Source of the DNA: Ardenticatenaceae bacterium
GTDB lineage: Bacteria > Chloroflexota > Anaerolineae > Promineifilales > Promineifilaceae
Reading direction: 5' to 3'
Assembly (NCBI GenBank): GCA_020634455.1
Contig: JACKBQ010000001.1
Coordinates: 1,612,001 to 1,676,000, forward strand
Length of the DNA: 64,000 nt
Under the pieces are notes generated by a model that saw nothing but the letters and a program-made list of their open reading frames with translations, did no database searches and was not told where the DNA came from. The first letter of the stretch is position 1, and each line of letters begins with the position of its first letter. A program made the position numbers and the translations under genes. Positions 7,347 to 16,042 of the stretch are shown here, piece after piece.

Positions 7347-8945
7347 TTAAATGTTGTGGGTGGCGCGAGGGTGAGGGATGTGGACAGTAAGATGAAGACC
7401 ACCATTGACTCCATTTTGAATCCGCAAACGGCCGCCCATGAGCGCCACCCGCTCGCTAATGCCCAACATGCCAAAATGACCTGACTCGCTAAGGGCAGAC
7501 AGGTCAAAGTCATTGGTGATCCCCGTGCCATTGTCGGCAATGCTGATGGAAAGCATCCGGCGCGAGCCGTACGAGAATTTGACTTCTGCCTGCGTGGCGT
7601 CCGCGTGTTTCCAGATATTGTTCAGGCTCTCTTGCACAATGCGAAACACGGAAAGCTCGATGGCTTCAGGCAGCCGTCCCAGATTTTTGCCAATGGTTAG
7701 TTTGATGGCAATGCCCGTGCGGTCGCTCCAGCTTTGGGTGTATGATTTTAGAGCGGCGCTCAGGCCGAGGCTATCTATGGTGGGCGGGCGCAGATCGCCA
7801 CAAATGCCGCGAATGTTGGCCACCAGATGGCGGATGCTGTGGCGCACATCGTCCAGTTCGGTGATGAGCGTTTCGTTGTCGGTGGCCAGGCTGGCAATTT
7901 CTTCTAATTGGTAGTTTAGACTGAGCAAGTCCTGAATGGTGTCGTCGTGCAGCTCACGCGCCAGATGTTTGCGCTCTAGCTCACGCTGGGTGAGCAGCCG
8001 CCGTTGGGCATCCTGCAAGGCGAGGTTGGCGCTGTCCAGCGCCTGCACTTGTTCTGAGAGCTGCTGCAAAAGCTGCTGGTTGATGGTATCTCGCGCAGCC
8101 AGGTCTTGTTCCAACATCAGTTGGTTGTGGTATAGCTTTTCTGCTTGCTGCTTGGCTTTGTAGTAGCTATCCAAGGCCCAAATGACGGGGGTGCGCTGCT
8201 GGCGCTCGCCGGTGCCTACCAGGGCGGCGACGATTTCTTCACGGTCGGTTTCATCGGTGCGGATGTTGGCGGTAATTTCGCCACGCCGCAGAACGATAAT
8301 GCGGTCTGCGACGGCAAAGAGGTGATCCAGATTTTGGTTGCTGAAGAGTACGGCCGTTCCTTCCTGCTGCCATTTTTCGATGAGTGTTAGCAGTTTGTCC
8401 TGGTAGGGGGAGCCAAGCAAAGAGACAGGATCATCTACAATGCGCAAAATGGCAGGCGCCACCACCCCCTGCGCCAGTGAAACCAGTTGGCGATCATCGC
8501 TGGACAGGTTGACGACTTGTTCGTGAAGGGTGGGGAATTCTATATCCAGCTCCACCAGAATACGGCGGGCTTCTTCGTGCATCTTGCGCTGATTGAGCAG
8601 GTTGAGGGTGCGGCCTAGAAAGCTGTATTTTAGTTCGCGACCCAAAAAAATGTTGCTGGTAATATCAAATTGGCCAGACAACATTGGTTCTTGATGAATA
8701 ATGCTCATGCCAAATTTGGCAGCTTGAAAGGGCCAGGTGAGGGAACGGCCGTTAAACTGAAGCTGTCCACTATCTGGCGGTTGCAAACCAGCCAGCATCC
8801 GCGAAAGCACCGTTTTACCCGCCCCGCTGCGCCCCGCCAACCCCACAACCTCGCCAGGGAAAATCTCTAAGCTGACGTTGTTGAGCACGGTCAACGAGCC
8901 AAATCGTTTGGTGAGGCCGGTTGCTTGAAGCAGAGGAGTGGTCAT
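7347..8945 (-). CDS. Histidine kinase fused to a degenerate sugar-type ABC ATPase domain
   Basis: A 532-residue fusion with no transmembrane segment. Residues 1-245 form an ABC ATPase closest in style to the first half of RbsA/GguA. Walker A (GRSGAGKT, 38-45) and a Q-loop Gln (85) are intact. The signature is LSSDD (147-151) instead of LSGG. The Walker B glutamate is Asp172 ('IVDDPV'), and the H-loop histidine appears to be Asn203. A coiled coil spans 260-320. HisKA_3 has the phospho-acceptor His333 ('LARELHDDTIQDLL'). HATPase_c spans about 425-525 with N-box 'QESLNNIWKHAD' and 'DNGTGI'. It lies downstream of a response regulator and divergent from a GguA/GguB transporter. An ABC-like input domain that binds ATP or the permease is inference. 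Confidence 0.85.
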   Translation of the reverse strand: MTTPLLQATGLTKRFGSLTVLNNVSLEIFPGEVVGLAGRSGAGKTVLSRMLAGLQPPDSGQLQFNGRSLTWPFQAAKFGMSIIHQEPMLSGQFDITSNIFLGRELKYSFLGRTLNLLNQRKMHEEARRILVELDIEFPTLHEQVVNLSSDDRQLVSLAQGVVAPAILRIVDDPVSLLGSPYQDKLLTLIEKWQQEGTAVLFSNQNLDHLFAVADRIIVLRRGEITANIRTDETDREEIVAALVGTGERQQRTPVIWALDSYYKAKQQAEKLYHNQLMLEQDLAARDTINQQLLQQLSEQVQALDSANLALQDAQRRLLTQRELERKHLARELHDDTIQDLLSLNYQLEEIASLATDNETLITELDDVRHSIRHLVANIRGICGDLRPPTIDSLGLSAALKSYTQSWSDRTGIAIKLTIGKNLGRLPEAIELSVFRIVQESLNNIWKHADATQAEVKFSYGSRRMLSISIADNGTGITNDFDLSALSESGHFGMLGISERVALMGGRLRIQNGVNGGLHLTVHIPHPRATHNI

Positions 8946-9012
8946 AGGTTTTAGTTGTTAGTGGTTGGTGGCTAGTGACTGGTTAAGATAACTAGCCATC
9001 AACCCCCAGCCA
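8946..9012. repeat. Word-iterated dyad spacer, family D (GTGGTTGGTGGCTAGT)
   Basis: The spacer between response regulator and kinase genes is built from TTAGTGGTTGGTGGCTAGTG words and complements (ACTAGCCATC...CAGCCACTAA), able to pair across a short loop. The kinase ATG follows with no Shine-Dalgarno. The same family lies at 21026-21080. Confidence 0.65.
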
Positions 9013-10062
9013 CTAATTGATCGCATCCGTAATAATCTGGTACAGCGTGGCAGCATCTATATCTTTTTTGTCTAAAAAGGCATTGGCACCCGCTTCCAAC
9101 CCCTGGCGGTGAAACTCGCGGTCAGGATAGGCGCTCATGAGGATAACGCGGGAGTGGTGAAATTCGGCTTTGATCCAGCGGGTGCATTGGATGCCATTTT
9201 CATCCCCCAGCACCACATCCACAAAGGCGATTTGCGGCCGTATTTGCCGTACCAAATGCAGCGCGTCGGCTGAATTTGTAGCATCGTAAATGGTGGCCTG
9301 GGGGTAAATTCGGCCAACCATGCGGCGCAGCTGCTGCCGATACCGCTGGTTGTCGTCCACAATTAAAATGGAAGCCTGGTGTTCCTGGGGCAGTACCGTT
9401 TGGGTTTTTGTGGTGCTTTGGCCGATGGCAGCGAGCAAATCGGGGTGCTGATGGGCATAGTTGGCCGCTTCCAAGCGGCTTTGCACATCCAACTGACGAT
9501 ACAAGCGGGTGAGGTGTGTTTCGATGGTCTTGATGCTGAGGCCAAGCTGGGCGGCCATCGCCCGATTGTCCAGGCCTTGGGCAAGCAGGTTGAGGATATC
9601 TAATTGACGCGTAGAGAGTTTGGGAGAAACGGCCGTTTCCACTTTGGTTGGCTGAATCAATTTATCTACCAGCGAACTGGAAATCCACCGCTGACCAGCC
9701 AGCACCCGCTCTACCGCCAGCCGCAAATCACTCAACGGCTGATCTTTTAGATGGTAACCATTCACCCCCACACGCAGCAGTCCCTGCACATAAACATCGT
9801 CATCAAAAGCGCTCACCACTAAAATCAGCAAATGAGGATACAGTAGCCGGATGTGTTGAATGGTGGCCACAGGCTCAAAATCGGGCATCGTCACATCAAT
9901 CAGCAGCAGGTCTGGAAACAGCCGTTCAATGGCAGGCAGCAAACTGGGACCGTCACCCACTTCGCCAACAATCTGCAAATTTGTCTGGCCTTCCAGTGCG
10001 TTCCGAATGCCTGCCCGAACCAGCGCGTGGTCATCGGCTAACAAAACTCGTGTTAAGTGCAT
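9013..10062 (-). CDS. Two-receiver response regulator (REC - LuxR HTH - REC)
   Basis: A 349-residue regulator of unusual order. REC1 covers residues 4-120 with phospho-acceptor Asp56 ('LLLIDVTMP'). A LuxR/NarL-type HTH follows at about 149-204 ('LSTRQLDILNLLAQGLDN'). REC2 covers about 230-345 with acceptor Asp282 ('FVDVVLGDENG'). NarL-family proteins normally end at the HTH. The ATG at 10062 is preferred because REC1 begins there; it has a CATAAT -10-like box 8 bases upstream, suggesting a leaderless mRNA. A frame eight codons longer is possible. It is the probable partner of the adjacent kinase and the probable regulator of the divergent sugar operon. Confidence 0.88.
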   Translation of the reverse strand: MHLTRVLLADDHALVRAGIRNALEGQTNLQIVGEVGDGPSLLPAIERLFPDLLLIDVTMPDFEPVATIQHIRLLYPHLLILVVSAFDDDVYVQGLLRVGVNGYHLKDQPLSDLRLAVERVLAGQRWISSSLVDKLIQPTKVETAVSPKLSTRQLDILNLLAQGLDNRAMAAQLGLSIKTIETHLTRLYRQLDVQSRLEAANYAHQHPDLLAAIGQSTTKTQTVLPQEHQASILIVDDNQRYRQQLRRMVGRIYPQATIYDATNSADALHLVRQIRPQIAFVDVVLGDENGIQCTRWIKAEFHHSRVILMSAYPDREFHRQGLEAGANAFLDKKDIDAATLYQIITDAIN

Positions 10063-10383
10063 GACCCTATTATGCCCAAATCGCACCGATGGTGGTAGAA
10101 ACCCAACAATCAGCGAAGCGTTCAGGGAAATCCCCTAATGAAAATAGGATAATCCCTCATAAGAGTAAAGGGAAATAAGGGTTAACGGCCGTTTCTTGTT
10201 GAGTTTTAATAGATAGCAACTCAAAAAATATGGTCAATTTACCCAATAGAATCATCGCACCCAAAATGAAACCAGATTTTGTAAGATGCGAGGAGGTGGC
10301 CAGACGCAAATTAACCACACTGCTTCACCAGATGTACGTTGTTTTACAACAATTTTTTGATTCTTTCGGAGGATAAGAAAAAA
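10063..10383. other. Divergent regulatory region between response regulator and sugar-binding protein genes
   Basis: About 320 bp with candidate control elements: repeated GGGAAAT / ATCCC words around 10128-10185, an inverted repeat TTGAGTT...AACTCAA (10199-10224), and a small hairpin GTTGT-TTT-ACAAC (10338-10350) followed by T-rich DNA just before the ribosome binding site. One ACGGCCGT is present. No consensus promoter could be assigned with confidence. Confidence 0.45.
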
Positions 10384-12597
10384 ATGAAAAATCTGTCTAA
10401 ATTAACCCTGATCTTGATTGCCCTCTTGGCAATGCTTGCTCTCATTAGTTGTGGAGGTGGCGAAGAAACCACCGACACCACGGATACCGCCAACACCACC
10501 GCTACCGACAGCGGCGAAGAAGCTGCTGCAGTCACGGGCAAAGTTGGTATCGTGCTGCCCACCAAAGATGAACCCCGCTGGGTTCAAGACGAAGCTCGCT
10601 TCCAGGAAGCCCTGGTAGCTGCTGGCTACGAAGTCGAAATTCTCTTCAGCCAGGGCGACTCTGCCAAAGAGTTAGCCAATGTTGAAGACCTGATCACCAA
10701 AGGTGTTGAGGTTATCATCATCACCCCGCATGACGGAACGGCCGCTGCCGCTGCTGCCGAAGCTGCTGGCGCTGCTGGCGTAAAAGTCATCTCCTATGAC
10801 CGCCTTATTCGCGACACCGACGCCGTCAACTACTACGTCACCTTCGACAGCATTGCTGTCGGTGCCCAACAAGCCCAATACCTGGTAGACAATGCCAGCG
10901 GTACGGGCAACCCGCTCTACCTCTATGCTGGCGCAGCTTCCGACAACAACGCATTCATCTTCTTTGAAGGCGCTTGGGGCGTTCTGCAACCGAAAATTGC
11001 GGATGGCACCTTTGTTATCAAGAACTCCAGCGAAGCTGAAGCCTTGTCTGGCAAAGCGGAACTGACCCGTGACGAAATGGCTCAAATCATTGGCCAAATC
11101 ACCACCAACTGGGACTTCAACACCGCCAAAAACCTGGCCGAAGCCAACCTGACCGCTACCACCGCTGACGATAAGGGCGATGTCTTCATCCTGGCTCCCA
11201 ACGATGGTACCGCTCGCGCTATCGCCGATGCCTTTGCCGCTGACAGCGATGTCACCAGCTATCTGGTCACTGGGCAAGATGCTGAAAAAGCTTCCGTCCA
11301 GTACATCATTGACGGCCGTCAATCCATGACCGTCTTCAAAGATGTTCGTACCCTGGTAGATGACGCCATCAACGCTGCTGTGGCTTTGTTGGAAGGCAAC
11401 GAACCGACTGCTTCTGGCTCCTACAACAACGGTGCCATTGATGTGCCCGCTATCCAATCCCCGGTAGTCACCGTAGACAAAAACAATGTCGTAGCAGCCC
11501 TGATCGATTCTGGTTACTACAACGCTGCTGACTTCACCGGTCTGGATGCAAGCGCTGCTCCTGTGGACGCAGGCGAAGTTGCAGGCAAAGTTGGCATCGT
11601 GCTGCCCACCAAAGATGAGCCCCGCTGGGTTCAAGACGAAGCTCGCTTCCAGGAAGCATTAGTAGCTGCTGGTTATGAAGTCGAAATCCTCTTCAGTCAG
11701 GGCGACTCCGCCAAAGAGTTAGCCAATGTTGAAGACCTGATCACCAAAGGTGTTGAGGTTATCATCATCACCCCGCATGACGGAACGGCCGCTGCCGCTG
11801 CTGCCGAAGCTGCCCAAGCTGCTGGCGTACAGGTTATCTCCTATGACCGCCTCATCCGCGACACCGACGCCGTTAGCTACTACGTCACCTTTGACAGCAT
11901 TGCCGTAGGCGCCCAACAAGCCCAATACCTGGTAGACAATGCCAGCGGTACGGGCAACCCGCTCTACCTCTACGCTGGCGCAGCTTCCGACAACAACGCA
12001 TTCATCTTCTTTGAAGGCGCTTGGGGCGTTCTGCAACCGAAAATTGCGGATGGCACCTTTGTTATCAAGAACTCCAGCGAAGCTGAAGCCTTGTCTGGCA
12101 AAGCGGAACTGACCCGTGACGAAATGGCTCAAATCATTGGCCAAATCACCACCAACTGGGACTTCAACACCGCCAAAAACCTGGCCGAAGCCAACCTGAC
12201 CGCTACCACCGCTGACGATAAGGGCGATGTCTTCATCCTGGCTCCCAACGATGGTACCGCTCGCGCTATCGCCGATGCCTTTGCCGCTGACAGCGATGTC
12301 ACCAGCTATCTGGTCACTGGGCAAGATGCTGAAAAAGCTTCCGTCCAGTACATCATTGACGGCCGTCAATCCATGACCGTCTTCAAAGATGTTCGTACCC
12401 TGGTAGATGACGCCATCAACGCTGCTGTAGCTTTGCTGCAAGGCAACGCACCAGCTGCCTCTGGCTCCTACAACAACGGTGCCATTGATGTGCCTGCTAT
12501 CCAATCCCCGGTAGTCACCGTGGACGGCGACAACGTCGTAGAGGCTTTGATTGACTCTGGCTACTACGATGCTGCTGATTTCACTGGCCTGCCGTAA
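10384..12597 (+). CDS. ChvE-type sugar-binding lipoprotein with two tandem binding domains
   Basis: A 737-residue lipoprotein. The signal peptide ends in lipobox 'LISC' (Cys23), followed by a Thr-rich linker. Two full periplasmic-binding-protein units follow: residues 52-400 and 401-737, offset by 349 residues (1047 bp). Each carries 'GKVGIVLPTKDEPRW', 'TPHDGTAAAA', 'VISYDRLIRDTDAV' and 'DNNAFIFFEGAWGVLQP', as in ChvE and xylose-binding family proteins. Family members normally have one unit. Bases 10927-11381 and 11974-12428 appear identical (455 bp), while flanking parts differ at synonymous sites, suggesting recent gene conversion. GGAGG precedes ATG 10384; an upstream in-frame start at 10339 is unlikely. 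The sugar (xylose, glucose, arabinose or other) is not determinable. Confidence 0.92.
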   Translation: MKNLSKLTLILIALLAMLALISCGGGEETTDTTDTANTTATDSGEEAAAVTGKVGIVLPTKDEPRWVQDEARFQEALVAAGYEVEILFSQGDSAKELANVEDLITKGVEVIIITPHDGTAAAAAAEAAGAAGVKVISYDRLIRDTDAVNYYVTFDSIAVGAQQAQYLVDNASGTGNPLYLYAGAASDNNAFIFFEGAWGVLQPKIADGTFVIKNSSEAEALSGKAELTRDEMAQIIGQITTNWDFNTAKNLAEANLTATTADDKGDVFILAPNDGTARAIADAFAADSDVTSYLVTGQDAEKASVQYIIDGRQSMTVFKDVRTLVDDAINAAVALLEGNEPTASGSYNNGAIDVPAIQSPVVTVDKNNVVAALIDSGYYNAADFTGLDASAAPVDAGEVAGKVGIVLPTKDEPRWVQDEARFQEALVAAGYEVEILFSQGDSAKELANVEDLITKGVEVIIITPHDGTAAAAAAEAAQAAGVQVISYDRLIRDTDAVSYYVTFDSIAVGAQQAQYLVDNASGTGNPLYLYAGAASDNNAFIFFEGAWGVLQPKIADGTFVIKNSSEAEALSGKAELTRDEMAQIIGQITTNWDFNTAKNLAEANLTATTADDKGDVFILAPNDGTARAIADAFAADSDVTSYLVTGQDAEKASVQYIIDGRQSMTVFKDVRTLVDDAINAAVALLQGNAPAASGSYNNGAIDVPAIQSPVVTVDGDNVVEALIDSGYYDAADFTGLP

Positions 12598-12628
12598 ATC
12601 TTAATAGTTTATAGAATGTAGTTGATTG

Positions 12629-12674
12629 AAAGGTGACAGTCGCAGCTAACGTAGTGGGGCTGTCACCTTTTTTT
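12629..12674 (+). terminator. Intercistronic terminator/attenuator between binding-protein and ATPase genes
   Basis: The 11-bp stem AAAGGTGACAG / CTGTCACCTTT has a 20-base loop and is followed by a T-run. In ABC operons such leaky terminators make the binding protein more abundant than the membrane complex. The loop word AACGTAGTGGGGCT recurs at 39571. Confidence 0.8.
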
Positions 12675-12754
12675 CTTACAGCAATTAGTGGCTGTTCTGG
12701 AACAATTTTCTATACTTGGTAACAATTAGTGTTTGAGAAAATTTGGAGTTGATG

Positions 12755-14281
12755 ATGAGCGATACGCCAATTTTGGAAATGAAGAATATTACAAAAGAGT
12801 TTCCTGGTGTGAAAGCGTTGGACAATGTGAGCTTTCGGGTGGCTGAAGGGGAAATTCATTGCCTGGTTGGGGAAAATGGGGCGGGCAAATCAACTCTGAT
12901 GAAGATATTGAGCGGTGTTTATCCGTTTGGCGACTATTCGGGCGATATTATTTTCGGGGGCGTGCCGCAGGAGTTTGGGGGTATTCGGGACAGCGAGCGG
13001 ACGGGCATTGGCATTATTTATCAAGAATTAGCGCTTGTACCGGAAATGACGGTGTATGAAAATATTTTCATGGGGCATGAGATTACGCAAGGGTTCATGG
13101 TAGATTGGAATGAGACCATTAAGCAGGCGAATGAAATGCTGCGAAAGGTGCGTCTGGATGTGAATACGGCCGCTCGCGTCAAAGAACTCGGCGTCGGTAA
13201 ACAACAGCTCGTGGAAATCGCCAAAACCCTCAGCAAAAACGTCCGCCTGCTCATCCTTGATGAACCAACCTCTGCCCTGAATGAAGCGGATGTAGACAAC
13301 CTCTTTGCCCTTTTGCGCGACCTGAAAACGCAGGGCGTTACCAGCATCATGATCACTCACAAGCTCAAAGAAGTGATTGATATTGCCGACTCTGTCACTA
13401 TCTTGCGCGATGGGCAAACCATTTGTACCCTCAACGCTCACAATGGCGAAGTCACGGAAAACGCCCTCATTAAACATATGGTTGGGCGTGAAATTGACAA
13501 TATTTACCCCCCACGCCAGCATCAACGCTCGGAGGAAATTGTTCTTGAAGTAAAAGAGTGGACAGCCTATGATCCGGCCGTAGAGCGGGTGATTCTGCGA
13601 GACAACAATTTCAATGTAAAACGGGGTGAGATTGTAGGATTTTCTGGCTTGATGGGATCCGGCCGTACCGAGCTGGCTTTGAGCATTTTTGGCAACCCGG
13701 CAGGCTACCAGGTAAACGGCCGTCTACACGTTTTCGGCGAAGAGAAGCAGTTCAGCCATCCTGGCGATGCCATTCAGGCAGGCATTGCCTATGTCTCGGA
13801 GGATCGCAAACGAAATGGTTTGATTCTGATTCAAGACGTTCGCCAAAATGTCACCCTGGCCAATCTGCGCGAAATTTCGAAGCGCGGGGTAATTGACGAA
13901 AACCAGGAGATTCAAATTGCCAATGAGTACAAAGGCTCACTAAACATTAAAACCCCATCCATCGAGCAAACGGTCTCACACTTAAGCGGTGGGAATCAGC
14001 AAAAAGTATCTTTGGCAAAATGGCTCTTTGTAAAGCCAAAAATTTTAATTCTGGATGAACCCACACGAGGCATTGACGTGGGGGCAAAGTTTGAAATTTA
14101 CACCATCATGAACCAGCTTGTAGAGCAAGGTATGAGCATCATCATGATCTCATCTGAACTGCCTGAAGTTTTGGGCATGAGTGACAGGGTGTATGTGGTG
14201 TCGGGTGGCGAAATTACAGGTGAACTAGACATTGAAGAAGCGACCCAAGAAAAAATTATGCAGTTGGCAACGTTGAATTAA
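12755..14281 (+). CDS. gguA: Sugar ABC transporter ATP-binding protein (GguA/XylG-type, two ATPase domains)
   Basis: A 508-residue double ATPase energising sugar import. Domain 1 has Walker A 'GENGAGKST' (39-47) and Walker B 'LLILDEPTSAL'. Domain 2 has the degenerate 'GLMGSGRT' P-loop typical of RbsA-family second halves, with intact 'LSGGNQQK' and 'ILILDEPTRGID'. GGAG at 12745-12748 gives six bases of spacing to ATG 12755; ATG 12752 is an alternative. It lies downstream of a leaky terminator and 17 bases before the permease gene. Together with the tandem ChvE-like lipoprotein this is a ChvE-GguA-GguB type importer. Its first domain is the natural comparison for the degenerate ABC domain of the adjacent kinase. 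Confidence 0.92.
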   Translation: MSDTPILEMKNITKEFPGVKALDNVSFRVAEGEIHCLVGENGAGKSTLMKILSGVYPFGDYSGDIIFGGVPQEFGGIRDSERTGIGIIYQELALVPEMTVYENIFMGHEITQGFMVDWNETIKQANEMLRKVRLDVNTAARVKELGVGKQQLVEIAKTLSKNVRLLILDEPTSALNEADVDNLFALLRDLKTQGVTSIMITHKLKEVIDIADSVTILRDGQTICTLNAHNGEVTENALIKHMVGREIDNIYPPRQHQRSEEIVLEVKEWTAYDPAVERVILRDNNFNVKRGEIVGFSGLMGSGRTELALSIFGNPAGYQVNGRLHVFGEEKQFSHPGDAIQAGIAYVSEDRKRNGLILIQDVRQNVTLANLREISKRGVIDENQEIQIANEYKGSLNIKTPSIEQTVSHLSGGNQQKVSLAKWLFVKPKILILDEPTRGIDVGAKFEIYTIMNQLVEQGMSIIMISSELPEVLGMSDRVYVVSGGEITGELDIEEATQEKIMQLATLN

Positions 14282-14298
14282 GCAGTAGTCAGGAGTTT

Positions 14299-15477
14299 AT
14301 GATGTCCTTTTTTACAGATTTGCAAAAAGTGCTGCGGCAAAATATCCGCGAATATGGCATGTTTATTGCCTTGTTTGTGATTTGGGTAGTCTTTGCCATT
14401 TTGACAGACGGTATTTTTATTTCGTCGCGCAATATTAGTAATTTATTAAACCAGACGGGCTACATCGCGGTGCTGGGCATTGGCATGACGCTCATTATTG
14501 TGATTCGGCACATTGATCTGTCAGTTGGTTTTCTGGCGGGTTTTTTGGGGGCCGTGGCCGCAATCGCGATGTCTTTTTGGAATTGGCCAGTCTACGTCGT
14601 CATTCCTGGGGTATTGCTCATTGGCCTGCTGCTGGGGCTCATTCCTGGTTTTTTGGTAGCGCGCATGGGCATCCCGGCATTTGTAGCCACGCTGGCGGGT
14701 TTTCTCATTTATCGTGGCGCTATTTTGGTTGTCACTGAAGAAACAGGCACAATTATTATTAGCAATGATATTTTTAACGCCATCGGCAATGGGTTTATTC
14801 CTGATTTACCGGGCGCGTTTTTGCCTGAGGTGCACAAGGTTACGCTGCTGCTGGGGATTATTGCCATTGTGTTATATGTAGTGGGTGAATTAAACGGCCG
14901 TCGCACCAAACAATCCTATAACTTCGAAGTGCTCCCCACCAACATTTTCATCCTAAAATTGGCTTTTGCCTCCTTGCTAATTGGCGGTATGACCTGGGTG
15001 CTGGCAGGCTACAATGGACTCTCCTGGACGGTGATTGTGATGCTGCTGGTGGTAGGCATCTACAATTTTGTCACCACCCGCACCGTGTTGGGGCGGCACA
15101 TTTATGCCGTCGGCGGCAATCCCGAAGCGGCTGAACTAAGCGGTATTAATGTTAAAAGCATCACCTATGTTGTCTTTGGGCAGATGGGTATGCTGGCCGC
15201 ATTATCTGGCATGTTATTCGCCTCGCGGCTGCAATCCGCCACCACCACAGCGGGAACATTGTTCGAGTTAGACGCCATTGCCGCAGCCTTTGTGGGTGGT
15301 GTTTCGGCTGCTGGTGGCGTGGGGCGCGTAACAGGTGCGCTTATTGGCGCTTTGGTAATGGCCTCATTAACCAGCGGTATGAACTTGATGGGAATTGGCA
15401 TTTCTTACCAGTACATGGTGCGCGGGGCTGTGCTAGCAGCGGCCGTTATTTTTGATGTGGCTACCCGGAATAGATAA
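14299..15477 (+). CDS. gguB: Sugar ABC transporter permease (GguB/XylH-type)
   Basis: A 392-residue integral membrane protein of the BPD_transp_2 family with about ten hydrophobic segments. Diagnostic stretches are 'NLLNQTGYIAVLGIGMTLIIV...HIDLSVG', 'RMGIPAFVATLAGFLIYRGA' and the EAA-like region 'GGNPEAAELSGINV'. It forms the translocation path for the sugar delivered by the tandem binding protein. AGGAG lies 4 bases before ATG 14299 and 7 before ATG 14302, so either may be used. It is the last gene of the operon. No terminator is seen before the next promoter at 15481. Confidence 0.92.
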   Translation: MMSFFTDLQKVLRQNIREYGMFIALFVIWVVFAILTDGIFISSRNISNLLNQTGYIAVLGIGMTLIIVIRHIDLSVGFLAGFLGAVAAIAMSFWNWPVYVVIPGVLLIGLLLGLIPGFLVARMGIPAFVATLAGFLIYRGAILVVTEETGTIIISNDIFNAIGNGFIPDLPGAFLPEVHKVTLLLGIIAIVLYVVGELNGRRTKQSYNFEVLPTNIFILKLAFASLLIGGMTWVLAGYNGLSWTVIVMLLVVGIYNFVTTRTVLGRHIYAVGGNPEAAELSGINVKSITYVVFGQMGMLAALSGMLFASRLQSATTTAGTLFELDAIAAAFVGGVSAAGGVGRVTGALIGALVMASLTSGMNLMGIGISYQYMVRGAVLAAAVIFDVATRNR

Positions 15478-15480
15478 AAA

Positions 15481-15509
15481 TTGACACGAGTCCGTTTGCT
15501 TGCTAGAAT
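15481..15509 (+). promoter_or_regulatory. Sigma-70 type promoter of the HesB/ErpA gene
   Basis: TTGACA at 15481-15486, a 17-base spacer and TAGAAT at 15504-15509, with TG one base upstream of the -10 box. It lies directly after the permease stop codon. Confidence 0.8.
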
Positions 15510-15560
15510 GCGTGAGCATTACGAAATGATCAAATTTCAAGTAAATTAAGGATAGGAACT

Positions 15561-15959
15561 ATGGACCTTCTTGAACAAACAAATGTAGAAACAATTAACC
15601 TGACCGACGCCGCAGTTAACACTGTTAAAAGCCTCTTGGTTCAAAAAGAGGTTCCGAATCACGGCTTGCGCGTTTTTGTATCTGGTGGTGGCTGCTCTGG
15701 TTTGCAGTACGGCATGGCGCTGGAAGCTGAACCTCGTCCTTATGACCACGTTATTGAAAAAGGCGGCGTGAAAGTTTTTGTAGACCCCACCAGCATGATG
15801 TACCTGAACAATGCTACCATTGATTATGAAGATAGTATCATGGGCGGCGGCTTTAAGATTGACAACCCGAACGCTGTTTCTAGCTGTGGTTGCGGCACTT
15901 CCTTTAAGACCGCAGACAGCCAAGGCGCGGCTGGGGGTAGCTGCAGCAGCTGCGGCTAG
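15561..15959 (+). CDS. erpA: HesB/IscA/ErpA-type A-type Fe-S carrier
   Basis: A 132-residue A-type carrier that delivers Fe-S clusters to apoproteins. The core has the three family cysteines: 'SGGGCSGLQYGM' and the C-terminal 'SSCGCGTSF'. An added Gly/Ser tail ends 'GGSCSSCG' and contributes two further cysteines not usual in ErpA. They could modulate cluster binding, which is inference. AAGGATAGGAACT precedes the ATG. The gene has its own promoter and a strong terminator, so it is monocistronic. Distinguishing ErpA from IscA or SufA by sequence alone is uncertain. Confidence 0.88.
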   Translation: MDLLEQTNVETINLTDAAVNTVKSLLVQKEVPNHGLRVFVSGGGCSGLQYGMALEAEPRPYDHVIEKGGVKVFVDPTSMMYLNNATIDYEDSIMGGGFKIDNPNAVSSCGCGTSFKTADSQGAAGGSCSSCG

Positions 15960-15995
15960 GCATTACGCTTCAATCATCATTTTCCAGATTATTTG

Positions 15996-16025
15996 GCGGG
16001 GCGTTTTAAGCGCCCCGCTTTTTGT
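15996..16025 (+). terminator. Intrinsic terminator of the A-type carrier gene
   Basis: The 8-bp GC-rich stem GCGGGGCG / CGCCCCGC (15996-16003, 16011-16018) has a 7-base loop and is followed by TTTTTGTTTTT. Confidence 0.92.
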
Positions 16026-16042
16026 TTTTAGGTCACGTTAAA

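Noticed and set aside
10672..12504. Long minus-strand frames antisense to the sugar-binding protein gene
   Set aside because: They mirror the codon bias of the plus-strand gene, occur once per repeat unit, and have no recognisable domain or ribosome binding site.
10384..12597. Sugar-binding protein duplication as a sequence assembly artefact
   Set aside because: The two units differ at many synonymous and some amino-acid positions outside the identical core, so they are distinct copies.
12648..12661. 14-nt word AACGTAGTGGGGCT shared with 39571-39584
   Set aside because: It is a suggestive coincidence inside a terminator loop, but only two copies and no extended similarity were seen.
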